From positions 12,301,001 to 12,365,000 of the forward strand of contig NC_089856.1 in NCBI RefSeq assembly GCF_036373705.1: DNA of 64,000 nt. Direction: 5' to 3'. Source of the stretch: Amia ocellicauda (taxonomy: Eukaryota; Chordata; Actinopteri; Amiiformes; Amiidae). The notes under the pieces are model-generated. The model made no database searches, was not told the origin of the DNA, and saw nothing but the letters and a program-made list of their open reading frames with translations. Shown here in pieces: positions 1 to 13,948 of the stretch. The position numbers and the translations under genes are program-made. Numbering within the stretch: the first letter of the stretch is position 1; every line of letters begins with the position of its first letter.

Positions 1-531
1 CCTGATGGCATAGCGAGACGGTGTGCCCATTTTGGGAGGCATGGCATCTTCTGTCACATGAGAGAAGCAGCTCGTCTCTGCTAACCCTCGCTGTCTTGTT
101 GCTCATTCCTTTCCAAATCCAACGAGTCTTCAGGTGACGGGACCTTGCAGGCTACCCATATAGTGCCTTTCTTTAGAACCAAGAACCCCCATGGCTGCAT
201 TAAAAGGAATGCCCTGTCTGAACCGAACTGAAGTGCAGAAATCGATGCTGGGAATTACTTGGCAGTGTCTTGTACAGCCACTGCTCTCTGGAGAACAGGC
301 CCGAGAGGGGCAGGGAGATGAATGAGGATCAAGAATCAGGGAAGTGCTTTTGTGTGTCATCAGAGTCTCCAGTCGTCTCCCTCTCTGAGGAAAAGGGCTA
401 GAGACTTGTGTCAAATTTGGGAATCGGGGGGGGGGGGGAAGTGGGAATGTGGGAGGGTAGTCCAGGGAGAAAGTCCAGATAATCCCCATTCCTTCCCAGG
501 TAATCCTGTTCCAAATTTGTTGTGGAAAAAC
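1..531 (-). other. Probable SENP1 3' UTR
   Basis: This stretch lies downstream of the SENP1 stop codon (532-534, minus strand). I saw no coding exon here. Its open frames on both strands have no recognisable homology. The end of the transcript is not fixed from sequence alone. Confidence 0.4.
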
Positions 532-3500
532 TCACAAGAGCTTGCGGTTCAGAATCTCCCAGACCATTCGTCGCCGGAAATATGGCATATGTTTCTGCAG
601 GGATTCGGGAAAAAAAAAAATACCGGAGTCAGAAGGCTGTCCTGATTTTGGATAAAATAAAGAGGTAAAAACACAAGCCGTACATGTGCACACATGCAAT
701 CAGGGCTATGTTAAACAAAACTGATCTAACTGCGCACTCACTCCTTCTCTATGATCAGTTCCCATGACTGTATTTCACCCAGAAGTCTTCCTGTTTTCCC
801 AAATCCCTGGGTGCACGGGGCTCACCTGTGTGAATGTGATTGGTTTGTCTTTGGTGATGTAATCGGCGTATTTACATGTGAACATTCCACAGTCGCTCCC
901 ATTCATCTGCTGAGGGATTTCCTGTGGGGGTAAAATACACACAATAAATACACACACACACCCACCCACCCACTTTCACCCACACTATGCTGGCGGGCAC
1001 TGCTGTTGTACCCTTTACACAGGTCCTTTGCCCTACCCTCCAGGTGGTAGAGAACTCCCAGCCTTCCTCATACTGCAAGAGTGTATGGGAAGGGTGGGTA
1101 CAGGGGACTGGTTAAGGTGCTGTCAGAAAGCACCTGTCCCCGGGTGAGGGGCAGTTCGGTACTCACATTGCGTCTCTTACTCTGCAGGACCCAGTCTGAG
1201 GTGTCCAAGTTTTTGCCTCTCTTGTCCTGACTCTCCTGCTGCAGGTAATGTCTGTGGAGACCAGGGTCAAAAGAGGTCAGCTTCTTTGAGGACTGAAATA
1301 CTTCACTTAAAAAATAAATACATGGCTTATTTAAACAACAACTACACACAGCTACCCTCCCTTTAAAGATATAGATATATATTTTGTATGCAAAGGAAGA
1401 TTGGAATTTGGTGTAAAACTGACTATAGGTCTCTTCACTCACAACAGGATCTTGCAGGCTTCATCGTTGCTGCCACCCATCGAGTCGAAATATGTGATGC
1501 TTTTCTTCCGGAAGTCCACCACCTTGGAAAGCAAAACAAAACAAAAATCCAATGAAAAACTAAAACAAACAAATCGATCCAAAACGGAAGCTTTTTACAA
1601 GCATGGACTGTGATGGACAGGGCATCCTCAATGGGCTTTGGAGGACAAGGGGACACAACAGACTGGGAAAGATGGTGGGGGACACCTCAGTGAGCTGGTC
1701 AAGAGAGGAGTGGCACTCACAGCCAGGCACCAGTGGACACCCAAGTGGACCGGCACCAGCAGGATGTTGGTGGAGAAAACGTCCACCTTCTTGGTCCAGC
1801 GGCGGACGGCGTTGAAGCCGGCACTGCGCAGCTTGGGGTAGAAGAACGTGTTGAAGGTGTGGACGGATGGCAGGCCCGGTCGCCGGCTCCTCTCCACCAG
1901 CAGATTCATGTAGAAATTAATTACCTGGGAGGAGAGGGGGTTGAAATCAGTCAACAGAATCGAACACAGATATTCACACTCACACATCACATGTATAGAT
2001 GCAGGGGAGCTTAGAGGAATGGTCCTCAGCCACACTCGTGAGGGATCATGGTTTGTCCTGCTGGTTTTCAGATCAACCGTGGTCTTAATTTCTTCCTTGT
2101 CATTGGTCATCTTCATTCGGGTCAAGTAGGTGACCTGGAGGGGCTGGAAACAAACCCAGCAGACACAGTGGTTCTACAGGACCAGGGCTGGGAACCACAG
2201 GCCAACAGAAATAAATAAAGACCTGTTGGATCCATTTCAGGCTTTTAGCGCCAGCAGTGCCGTACCTCATCGTTGAGCCAATTGAGGTGGCTCAGGGTCT
2301 GCAGGTCTTTGCGCGTGATGGTCAGTCGGAAACCCTCGCTCAGTACCTCATCGTGACTGCCCCCCCGGAGCGCCCGGTTCACCTCCTCCTCCATCGACTG
2401 AAGAGAGGCAGAGAGATAACAAGCGAAGGCTCATTTCAAGTGAATTTATAGCCAGTGCGAGTGCCAAGCTGTAGAAGTGACTGTGTGTCTGCCCGTCTGG
2501 CATCGTTGCTGTACCTGAGTGAGCTCGGGGAACTCAGGCTCCTCCCGGACTTGCTTGATCTCCTCGACGACAGGCGCCAAGGGAACTTCCTTCTCCAGGG
2601 GAACTCGCAGCTGCAGATCCACCACATCACCGCTCGGCCGGTCCTCTGCGGTCAGGCGCTGGAGGGAGGGAGGGATGTTAAAACACCAGAGACAGAAAGA
2701 CAGAGAGAGAGCTGTAAGTTGGCCACAGTGTTGGAGCAGTCTTATGCTCCTGGCCTCACCCTATACGACACAGAAGTCAAGTTCCTGCTCTATGCAGATG
2801 ACCTAGTCCTGCTGTCGCCCACAGAGCAGGGGCTTCAGCAGAACCTGGCCATGCTAGAGCAGTACTGTCAGTCCTGGGCCCTGGCAGTAAACATGAAGAC
2901 AAAAATAATGATCTTTCAAAAAAAGGCCAGACCTCAAGGAAACAAACACCACTTCACTCTAGGCAACACTGCCCTAGAACACACCTCACACTCGCTACAC
3001 TCACCTGGGACTGACTATCAGTGCAAGGGGCTTTAACCTGGCAGTGAAGGCACTCAAAGAAAAAGCAAGAAGAGCATTCTATGCAATCAGAAGAAGATTC
3101 TATAACATTAATATTCCAGTAGAAATCCGACTCAAACTAATTGACAGTGTGATCCAGCCCATTGCGCAGTACAGTAGTGAGGTATGGGGTCCACTCAGTC
3201 AACAGGACTATACTAGGTGGGACAATCACCCAATCGAAATTCAGCTGCATGCTGAATTCTATAAAAACATACTGCAGGTGCACAGGAACACACCAAACCA
3301 TGCCTGCAGGGAAGAATTGGGCAGTTACCCAACTCTCATCAACATCAAGAAACGAGCACTCAAATTTTGGATGCACCTAAAGAAAAGTGAGTCAGACTCA
3401 CTCCTGTACAAGGCCCTCTAAACCCAAGAACTCAGCCCTGAAAAGAGTCCCTTGGCCCTGAAGCTCACGGCACCGACCCCCGCTCCAGCCTCAGGTCAGC

Positions 3501-6500
3501 ACCGCGTACCTGCCCCCAAACCGAGTCGACCAGATTATAAAGATAACCAAAACCTCCTCTCTGGAATACCGGAACAATTAATTTAAACCCCAAAGTAAAC
3601 TGGATTGCTATCAGGCCCTGAACAGAGAATACACCCTGGCAGAGTGTCAGAGATACGAAGCAGAGACGCATCCTGACCAAGTACAGGCTCAGTGCCCACA
3701 GCCTGGCCACAGGGACGGGCCGACACAGGCAGAGCTGGCAGCCCAGGGAGGAGCAGCGCTGTGTCAGTGCGAGACAGGAGAGGTGGACACAGAGATGCGC
3801 TTCCTCCTCCACTGCAGTAAACATGCCCAAATAAGGGACCCATTCTTTAATAAAATAATAAATGCCCACCCAACCTTTGAAAAAACTGATAAAGAAAAAC
3901 TGTCAGTTCTCCTGGGGGAGGGACACACAGCCCCCCTGGCTGCCCAATGGCACAATGACACAAGAGCACTGTCTGTAGAGGAAGTGTCAATACTCATTTG
4001 TAATGTATGTTCTTGTATTTCTCTGTTTAAAAAACAAAACAAAAATGAATCTCTACATAGTAAATCTATTTTTTTCTATGTATAAAATATAATTTATATT
4101 TTATTTTTCTGTACCTTACATTTTATAAGGTATTGTGATTCATAATTATTTATTATTTATTTTCCATACATGTATGTATGTTCAATTGGTTTGGCAATAC
4201 AAATTTGTTTGTCAAGCCAATAAAGCACCTTAAATTGAAAAATTGAATTGAGAGAGAGAGAGAGCACTGAGAAGAGGAGGTGAAGGCCAACAAAGCTGAC
4301 AGATCCAGAGGAGACAGAGAAAGAGATGGCGATCAGGTAAAAAGATAAAAATATAGTAAAGAAATAGACAGAATAGAGTGAGACTTACAAGGAAGAAAAT
4401 TAATAAAATGAAAAATCTGGCAAAGAGGCACAACTCCACCACACATTTGGACAGACAGGCCAGATAGTACGTGTCCACCAGCGATTTGCCAGCGTGGGGC
4501 CTCCGTACCTGTTTCTGCAGCTGTGCGGTGAGGGCCTCCTGCTCCTCAATCAGTCTCCGCCGCTCCCGAGCACGAGAGTCATACATACTGGTCCTGTCAA
4601 AGAGAAAGCGAGAAGAGGGGGATGAGTGGGGAGAAGGAGAGAGAAAAAAAGCCTGAATTGCATTCCTCTGATTGAGACTGGAAAAGTATTTTTTTTGGTC
4701 AGTTGTTTTCTTGATAAGAGCGTCACCGAGGGTGAAGGTAGGTACACAGAACTACACATAAAACAAAGCAGACATGTAGACAGACAGAGGATGAGAGGAG
4801 AAAACACACACTTACAGTTCTTTGATCCATAACTCTGCCTTGAAGTATGGCACACTGCAGAACAGAAAAAATACATTATAGGTTATATTGCAGTGGAACA
4901 CTGCGCTACAGAGTCTGAATGCAGAGGCCCTCGGGATCCCAGGCCTACCTTGAGCTATCTGTGGGCTTGGCTTGCTGCTCCTTGATGAAAATCACAGAGT
5001 CCGAGTCGTGAGCTAAAAATAAATTAGATAAACAAACAAACAAACAAACAGAAATTGACAAAGTGAGCACAACAGAATGATGCACAATCCATGTGAACTT
5101 CAGGACTCGCCATTTCATTTCCAGTAAATTTAACACAGAGCGGGTGTAGAGTGAACAGACCTGAGGACTGCGTGTCCTGCGAGGAGCTGTCCAGCAGGGC
5201 AGCTGGGGGAGTGGGGGACGGCTGGGACAGCGTCAGGGCCCTCCCCTGGCCCCAGTGATTGTTGAAGGGCCAGACCTGGTTCTCGGCTCCGCTGGAGCCA
5301 GCCCCCGGGCTGGGCAGAGCGCTGGAGCCCCCGCTGGAGGTTGGCCTGGGGCTGGGGGGGCTGCTAGGGCTGCTGGGGCCATCGGACGTCTCCACTTCCA
5401 CAGAGCGCGCCCGCTGGAGCAGCCGGTGACTGGAGCTCAGAAAACTGGTGCTGAGCGACGGGAGAGAAAGGTAGAGAGAGCTGGTGTTGAGTGCAGTTTG
5501 GTGGTTGATGGAGATGTTTCCACAGTTGCGAGGAGTGGATGAGAGGCTCTCGGTGTCGAGGACGGTACTCACATGTCTCTGTGTGACCGCAGGCTGGTGC
5601 AGGAGCCCGAGTCCCGGGACGATGGGGAAAAGCCCCCACACACCATGGACAGCAGCTGACGGTAGACCTCCTTCTCCTCCTCACGCACCGACTGCAGGAG
5701 GGCAGAGAGAGGTTCAGACACACCGAGGATGAAAAGCCACTGAGCGCAGTATACAGAACGGATGCTCACATCCACTCTGCGTGTGAATCCCTTTTTCTTT
5801 GAATTTGTAAAGCGCCGCATGGCAATTTGTTCGTGAAGAGCACTATACCAAATAAAAATGAACCGACTGAGCTCCCCTGGCCGCCCCAGCTCCTCACCTC
5901 CTGTGCAGTGCAGCGCCGCAGTGGCTGGCGGGAGCGGGGCGAGCTGCAGCGCGACGGGCTTGACACCACGCGGATCGGGAAGGTCTTCTCATACATGGAG
6001 GTGTAGGGCTGGGGTCTGCTGACACTGCCCCCTGCTGTACAGGAGGGCGACAGTCTACACAGAGAGACAGAAGGGAACAAAAAAAAGACAACTAAGGGGA
6101 TCAATAAAAGATTTAAGTTTGATGATGGCCACTGTCTAATTCCCAGGCACACACATACAGAGAAACAGGAAGTACACTGTAAAGAATGCACTACACTTAA
6201 TACATACTTAGTATAAGGAACCCATTTTTATTAATTCGTGTCTCTGGTTACCCTGGTGTTCTGCGCGCCCGCAGGTACAGGCTCCGGCCCAGGCGCGGCG
6301 AGGGGGGAGTTGGTTTGGTGCTGCAGGGGGGGGGCATGTTGACCGAGTGCCCGTTGGTCTTGTGCGTGTCACACGGGGGGGGCACAGGGCAGACCAGCCG
6401 CCTGCACCCTTGCAAAACCCCAGCTGGTGTCTCACTGCTCACAGACTCTGCAGGCAGGGAAAGGGATGAAAGAGGGAGGAAGAGAGAGAAAAGAAGAGAG

Positions 6501-9228
6501 TGTAAATGGACATTTATTAAAGATGTACACAAGATTCAGATTAATTGTATTAATATTTTGTTTGGAATAACCAAAAGTTTTAAACTGGAGAGCCCACAGA
6601 TTATCCATTGTAAAGTTTTACAAACACTAAACAACAAATAATAAAATACAATGTCATAGTAAGTTCTTCCTACTTGATTTTTTTTTATTATTACTATTTG
6701 GATAACAAATAGAAATAAAATACATAGAGGCTACTGATTTTCCATTGGCACTAATACAATGATGCATATATAGCCGTCAGGGTCAAACCTCTTACCTGAC
6801 TTGTAAGAGGTTTTCCACCGCAGAGTCCCTGAAGGCGCTATGAAGGTCTCATCCAAGGAGCCGGGCATCTTTGCCTGAAGCTGGAGAATTAAAACGAACA
6901 TAAATATGAATGTAGGATTTTCACACATTCCATCATAGGCACCGGCCAAAGACCTGCCACACTTCAACCAATTTGAACTTGAGCCCCAAAGTACCGTAGT
7001 CACATTAATACAATGAGAAATTGAATAAATATTTAAATATAATAATACAAGTCTTCAGTGAAAGACCAACTACAAAACATCCTCCTACCGTTGTCAGCTG
7101 ATTCCAGCGCTCAGGCGAGATGCTGAAGGAGGGGGGTGGGGGCAGCGGTATTTCTGCATCCATCCAGGCGGAGGTGGTGGGCGAGGGCGGCGGGAGAGGG
7201 GTGGACGAGGGAGAGGGCAGGGGGAATCCGGGCGAGGCGGGTAACATAACGGTGTTCCTGATCCAGGACGCCACGCTACTGCCACGGTTTCTCACGCCCT
7301 CCGCTGCCAGCTTCACAGAGCCCACCAAGTCTCCTGCAGGGCACACAACCAGAGACGCCAAACCTCAGAGAGCCACTCGCTTCAAAACCCTTCAGGATTG
7401 AATAACTTCAGTGTGGTTTAGGATCGAAGGGTAACATTAATAAAATGAATCCATAAATACATATCCTGGTTGAAAGAGTTCTGTAATTAGATTTTTTGAA
7501 AAAATAATTAAGCTTTTATTTACACAATACTTTTTTTTTATCAAAAAAGTTTACGATCACTTTTGTAAAATTGAAAGGGTAAAATAGAAAAACAGATACT
7601 GAATAGCGTTTAAATACAGCAGCATTTTCTCAAGCTACCCTCTGGACATGGGCAACGTATGAGTCTATGAATCTGCTCTGTGCCACACCCTCTGAACTCA
7701 AGGAAACTCAAGAAGCTTTGTAACCCATTAACTCAGTACAGAAGATAATGCAGTTTAACCAGGAGTCCTTAAAATTATTAAAGCACATACCACTGATATT
7801 CTGCTCATCGTTTATGGTTGATGCCATAACTTGCCCTGTATGCTCCACTTTATAATGTTTGTGGTTTATTTTCGTTTGATTTGTTTGTTTTGCCCAATCA
7901 CTGCACAATGTAGATGTTTCCCATGTCTCTGAAAGTACTGTAATTATGCAATTGAACTGAAAAGAGGAAATATGAAACAGGTTTCTTTCTTTCTTTCTTA
8001 AATCCCTTTCCTGAAGTATGTACGTCACTTATTAGTGAGCCTGCTAAGCCCAACTTCCCCTCCTAGAAGTAGTGAAGCTTTTGTACCAGTCAAAGAACAG
8101 GCAAGATCCTTCATGTCAAAACGCACAGTCAGACACTCAGGAATGGCCTGCAAAATGTCATTTGTTCTCTCATCCAAAATAAAAATTAAAAACAGATGGG
8201 GGACTAGAAGAGCATACAGATTAATTCCACTCCTCTTTCAATTTGCCTGCCAAGTGTTACCATCTTCTAAGGTAGGAGGTTTTGTATTATTAAGCTGGCA
8301 GCTCACCCATTTTAAATTTCTTCACGGTTCTGTCCTCGGGTTCATCGTGTCCTCCTTCCAGGACACTGAAAAGGCAAAAGTGTGAATTCACCACTGTTTT
8401 GTAGTTGAAGACAACTGTTATGCTAAAATAATACATTTGGTAGTAATTATTTGTATGCATGCGTCTGAATTGAGCAGTTATGCTCCTTTTGATAAGTGTA
8501 AAAGTCTTATCGATTTGCGGTGAGCAATTTACCTGCCTGTACAAGATTTGGAAGCAGTATCCGCTCAGTGAAAATGCTGAAAAACGTGAGAGGAAGGAAA
8601 TGGAACCAAAAAGTAAGTGCTGCTTTAGTATGGCTGCATTAGTCATTTGGTTCAGGTAGAGCTCGCAGCGTGGGAAAGTCGTCCTCAATGGGAGACGGAA
8701 GGGTTGAAAAATACCATATTCCTTCAATTTAACTTGCTGTTATTTTAATCAGACATTTAAAAAACAACTGGAGATTGAATTGCCAGAAATCCAACAGCAC
8801 ATATGTTAGGGGGCAGACGCAAATGTGGACAGAATGTGTCACGCTTAAAATTAAGTTAGGTCAGCATCTTTAGAATAAACAAACTCAAATAAACAACTCA
8901 AAAGGTGTATTTAATTACATTTTAAACCAGATCGCGCTCTCCGGTACAGTACAGGGTCTAATTTGCACAAAACGTGTGTTTCCATAAACATCTCAATTGT
9001 GCTAGAAAGCGGCGGGTCATGATGACTAACTATATAACTTTCCTGCCGTTTCCCCCACTCACCCGAGGTCATTCATATTTAATACACACAGCAGCACTCA
9101 CGCTGTTCGCCAAAGTTTCGCTGTTCGCTACTATAACTTTTAATTTATTGACGAAACCAGTCTTACCAGTGAAGCGGTCTCTTGCTGGCTCGGGGACCGT
9201 CTGGAAGAGCTCCTTCGCCCGCCTCCAT
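532..9228 (-). CDS. senp1: Sentrin/SUMO-specific protease 1 (SENP1), 18 coding exons
   Basis: SENP1 is a nuclear cysteine protease that matures SUMO and removes it from targets. Exons read on the minus strand: 9228-9167, 8365-8307, 7333-7089, 6874-6796, 6447-6252, 6054-5898, 5691-5573, 5450-5161, 5012-4949, 4854-4816, 4593-4509, 2658-2515, 2397-2266, 1924-1721, 1522-1443, 1251-1167, 921-826 and 594-532. All use GT-AG sites with matching phases and give 732 aa (human is 644). The catalytic domain shows His621 (GVHWCLAV), Asp638 (YFDSMGG) and Cys691 (NGSDCGMF), with Gln685 for the oxyanion hole. The His-Asp-Cys spacing (17 and 53) equals that of human SENP1. The linker blocks [11 protein letters not shown] and [20 protein letters not shown] separate it from SENP2. 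The start was chosen because this ATG (9228) opens a frame that splices cleanly into exon 2. The N-terminal half is Ser/Pro-rich and diverges fast. A LINE sits in the intron between 2658 and 4509. Confidence 0.95.
2713..4250 (+). mobile_element. 5'-truncated non-LTR retrotransposon (LINE), RT part and 3' tail
   Basis: The plus-strand frames carry the reverse-transcriptase motif [11 protein letters not shown] near 2792, then a thumb-like region around 3040-3420 and a CCHC-like cysteine/histidine cluster near 3765-3835. The 3' end has the polyadenylation-type text AATAAAGCACC followed by a short AATTG-rich tail near 4215-4248. Frames are broken (stops near 3033 and 3421), so it is dead. It lies antisense in a SENP1 intron. 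The clade was not assigned. Confidence 0.8.
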
Positions 9229-9479
9229 CGCGTCCCCAGCCCCGGTCCGGAGAGTGGCGATACCGCCGCCCACCCATTCGCAAATTTTGTTCAACATATT
9301 CCGTGATACAGAAAAAATACATATAGCAGAATATATGTGTATTTATCCCTGGACTCTCACAAGGGACTCAGCCTAGACACGCAGTATAATAAAACTATCT
9401 GGCTATCCGTCATTCGCGCACCAAACACCGGTCTTGAGTAACTCTGTTAACCGTTCTCGGAAAGCGGCCCCCTGGCTAT

Positions 9480-9800
9480 TTAAATCTTTCCTCTGAGGAG
9501 TTGATCCCTCTTCGCAGGCAGCTTGTCTCCCTACTGTTCATGAAACAGGTCCCAGCTGTCTGGAAATTGCCCCCACTTCAACACACATATGAAAAACCAG
9601 GCGAGAATCCAGACCGAAAGCTCCCTCTCCCGCTTCTTCCTCATTCAAACCACAACATGGCCGAGGCCCACCCCCCACCATCCGGGGCCTCCATTGGACG
9701 AGCAGGCCGAGAGGAGACGCGGGATGCCCAGTGTGCCGCTCGGGGATTGGCCGGGCCCGTCTCAGACGCCAGCCGGGGCAGAGTGAAGAGCTCACCGATA
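9480..9800 (-). promoter_or_regulatory. CpG-rich region upstream of SENP1, likely promoter
   Basis: The stretch is clearly richer in CpG than its flanks and lies 250-570 bp upstream of the SENP1 start codon. Two CCAAT-type boxes in minus-strand sense (plus-strand ATTGG at 9693-9697 and 9746-9750) fit a TATA-less housekeeping promoter. The transcription start is not visible, and a divergent plus-strand transcript cannot be excluded. Confidence 0.4.
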
Positions 9801-12800
9801 TCAACACTTCTATCAAGCAGTAATAAAGACGTAAATGCGTTATTGTATTATTATATTTGTTCTGTGTGTGTACTTGGCCACTTTCTGTACAGTCGGGTAA
9901 GTCACCGAGGTCTAGTCATAAATGTAAATGTCTGTTTTTATTATTTTGTATTATTCTCAGTATTATTAGCATGGTTGTTGCTGATGTTGTGGTGGTAAAC
10001 TGGGGTGATGATACAAAACAAATCTATATAGTAAGTAGTATACCAGTTACCGTTTGAAGCCAATAAATGTGCAAGTTCTTACTTATCTGCATTTCATTTT
10101 TTAATCTGTATTTATTTTTCAACGTGCACAAGTGGCCAGTTCCAATACGGTATGGGAATGGGGTGTATGTGTGCAGAATAAATAGTGATTTTAAGAAAGG
10201 AAATCGAAATCATGCAATGTGCATTACGTAGTGTACAAAGTATCGATACAGTATATTGAATATAATTTGGTCGGCTCTTTTCCATTGAGCTCTTCCTCTT
10301 GTTGTTGCAGCTGCCTTTATTCTCCCTCTCTCCTCTGTGTTAGTTATTGCATTTTCTTTTTCGTTCAGGCAATATAGCATACAAAGCGCACCTGATATTT
10401 GCATCGCATGCACTTGGTAAGAGGGGGGTGTCAATTCTACATTTCCACGCTATGATAATCTGGTCGAGAGATACGTGCAAATATGCATTATACCCTTATC
10501 GTATTGTGCAAACGTACAACAGTGTAGTTTAGTGATGGTCAAAGCTAGGTTGTCTTGGACACAGGCAGCTATTACATTTCTTAATAAAATCATTGAAGAG
10601 GCAATATTTACACACATGCTGTGTTAACTCCGTTTAGTCAAGTCTTACTCTGTACATTGCCGAAGTTGAATCACTGTTAAATAAACTGAGAATGTATTTA
10701 ATACATTTAGATTCATAAACACATATCCGTGAATAATGTTGTTCCAAATTAATCAGATTAATTAATTAATTAAATTCATCAGCTCAAGCTTATGATGGTT
10801 CCAAAATTGTTAAAGAACTCACAGTAGTAAGGACATAGATTGGTTTGTTCATTTTGCTTTGTTTCACTTTTTTTTTAATCAAGAATGAAAAGGACCACCA
10901 AGGAAAGACAGGAGGCACAGGGTGGATGAAGATCATATTGAATAATTTATTAGCAATGTAGAGAAAATACAATATATGTATATATATATTCATTCATTTC
11001 TCAAAAAAATAAATCAATTAAAACAATTATAGTCATGTTTCAATGTGTGCACAACAGAGCAGGCTGGTGATGCGATTTGGAGCAGGCTAATTACACGACA
11101 CAAAACTATCGGATCAACGCGAAGTGCAGATTTGAATCTATCCGTAGGTATTTATATACTGTACACATCCTCGTTAGTGTCGGGGGGGGAAAAATAAATC
11201 CTCTTCCGGATACACCTTAACACCGAAGTTCCCACAACCACACACCCGCCATTCTCCTTGTTGTGACGTTTGTCATTATTCCTGAAGGCCACCAATACAG
11301 TTAGTTAGGAATAAATCAAGAAAAGGACTACTACTGTGGAATAACTCGCTCCAAAAAAACTCAAACTCCCAACCCAGAAACACCCTAAAGAAACGAGACT
11401 GGCAAACATTTCCATAGCTTGCATTTGCACTTGCACTATTGTGAGCTCCAGCTTTGCAACTACGCCATTAATATCTTGTCAACCACCGGTGAGTCTCTCT
11501 CCAGTACTCCAGCCTCACATTTTGATCTCTCGGTACCAAGTGAAGGCAGAAGAAAATGTTAGCAGTGTGCTCCTCTCTTTGGCGTCCCACATCTCCCCGG
11601 GGCAACACACAAGAATGACACTACAGAGGCAACAACGAGAGACAGCTGCTAAGTCTACTTGACATGACTCCTAAGGAGAAATGGCTCACAAAGGGTTTCG
11701 AACCCTATATTTCTATCAGAAGCAAAATTTAATGTTCAAATAAATCACTCAATGCATAAATGAAGAAAACAGGCACACATACAAGTTTTACAAAATTCTG
11801 TACAGCTAAACTCGGGAAAGAAGGTTGGGCCGAGCTGCAGGAGCTTCGATGTACAGATTGACACTTCACTCTGCAGACAAACTGCACATTGCACGCTAAC
11901 TACCTTCAGGAAGATATTTTTTTAAACCTATCGTCCCCCAGTATACTACTATTATTAGTAGTAGTCTTAGAAGTAGTACTGCTGCCTCCTTAACATTCAG
12001 AGCAAGGACAGCGGTGGTTGCATGGTCTGCGTTACAATGCAGCAATGTGGTGGGCAAGAAGCGAAAGGTGCTATACAGTCTGGACACAGTACTGAAGCAC
12101 TAGCAAGCATGCACACAAAGGGTTAAGCATGCAGGCCAGTGTGGAGGGCAGGTCTGGAGAACTCCTTCTGTAGCAACGCAGCCCGCCGAGTCAGTATGGA
12201 GGGTTCTTGCACTTCCATCCCCATTCCAAACAGCACAAACAGCAGCTCCTATCCCATAATCTCTGTTGGTTTTTGTGCTACAGATCTTAATTGCTTATTT
12301 GAATCATTAATTGAACAATGCAGTATACAGTTCAATTAAGTAATTTAGAGCTCTATTGGAACAAAAATCAGCAGTGCAGGGGTCCTGTCATAACCCCTCT
12401 GATCAGCTAGTGAAACCGAGCCTCCACTTCTTAACTGACCTACGTCCGAAGACAAATCCAATCATTGGAGATCAGCTGGGATAGAAAGTGACACAAGGAT
12501 GGAATGGAAGACCCGAGGTAACCTCCCTACACTCTAGAACATTGCTTTCCTCATCGTAAAAGGTGATAGAAAAATATTTTACTTTTCCAAACTAATTTCC
12601 GATGTATATATTTTTTTGGTTTCCTTTTTTAACCGGTGCATAGTGGCTAAGTAGATTGCGGTCCCAGAACATGCGAGTGTATTAAAAGCAGTTGAGCCGA
12701 GCACATCCCCAAAACAGGAGACAGGAATGGAAGCAATACTCTGTACTCCCCAATTCCTTCAGCTCAGCAAACAGATGGGAGGGTGACAGAGATGACAGCT

Positions 12801-13052
12801 ATGTCTAAAATAAACACGTTTAATTTTATGCAAGCTAGCTGTACAACAATAAGAATAAAAGGATCTGAGAACAAACAGCTCCTGCCAGTTTTAAAGCTTC
12901 TGATTTACAAAATAAAGAAATGAAAAGACTACACCAGTGCAACACTACATCTATGCCAGTTGGAAGCTTAGTGGATGCAGGTTGAGACGTTTTTTGTTTG
13001 AAATGGGGGGAGTCACTGGGCGATGAGGATAAGTACTTGGGGGGGAGGGGCG
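9801..13052. other. Intergenic region and probable FAIM2 3' UTR
   Basis: No coding exon was recognised. Going up from about 9.8 kb this is AT-rich spacer. The part nearest 13052 should be the FAIM2 3' UTR, since it follows that stop codon directly on the minus strand and fish and mammal FAIM2 messages have long 3' UTRs. The cleavage site is not resolved. Confidence 0.35.
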
Positions 13053-13889
13053 TTATTCTCTCTGGGAACCAAATATCTGGAGGAAGAAGGAGAAGATATA
13101 GATAATATCCAGGTAGATGTTGAGAGCTCCGAAGATGTATTCCTCTGGACTCATAGCATAGCGCCGGTTCCCCATCAGCAACTGGGTGTCAAACGCCAAG
13201 AACTGAAAGAGAGAAAGAACGAGAGAGACGTTATTCACAGATCATGGGTGTGCGGGGAGGTGTGAGAGAAGTGGGGATGAGGCAGGAAAGAGGGGGAGTT
13301 GTTTACCTGTGCAGGGGAAAGGAAGAAGGCAGAGATGTTTAATTTAATGGTGTTCACTTACCATGGTGAAAAGAATTGCCCCCAGAACTGCGTAGAGTGC
13401 TTGCAACCAGGGCACCTGCAACACAGACCCAAACAACACAACAGAGTCACTGAGCTGTCAAGACCGGGGCAGGTGAAGAAAGGGGTGGGACTGGGTTAGG
13501 GGCAGGGAACTGTGGGTAGCCTATTCCGGGTTAAGGGGTACTAGTAGTAGAATTCATCCGCAGGGTTCGTGGGTAGGGGCAGGAGTGTGGGACTGGTTTG
13601 GGACACAGTTCTTAAGGGGTGAGTGCAAAGGTTGAAGGTTAAAGGGATGTTCACAGGTGTGTTTCTGGGATAATGTTGTTTGAGGTTGCACTTGGGTTGA
13701 GTGGAAAGTTAGGGACTGTGGTAACTGTGGCAGTGTGGTTAAGGTGACATGAAAAGAGTATGAGTTTCAAAAAGGGCTGGGAGCTAGAGGACTTACATAT
13801 CCGAATGGCAGGACCACTGCCAGGATAATACCACTGAAGAACATCACCATCACCAGTGCAAACAGCACACCCTGGCAGGAGGTGAAGTC

Positions 13890-13948
<59 letters not shown>

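Noticed and set aside
5024..5641. A single 205-codon SENP1-related gene on the minus strand
   Set aside because: It reads through introns; the true exons 5573-5691 and 5161-5450 lie in different phases with clear splice sites.
9501..9998. Plus-strand gene divergent from SENP1
   Set aside because: The 165-codon frame runs from CpG-rich DNA into AT-rich low-complexity text with no homology; a divergent non-coding transcript remains possible.
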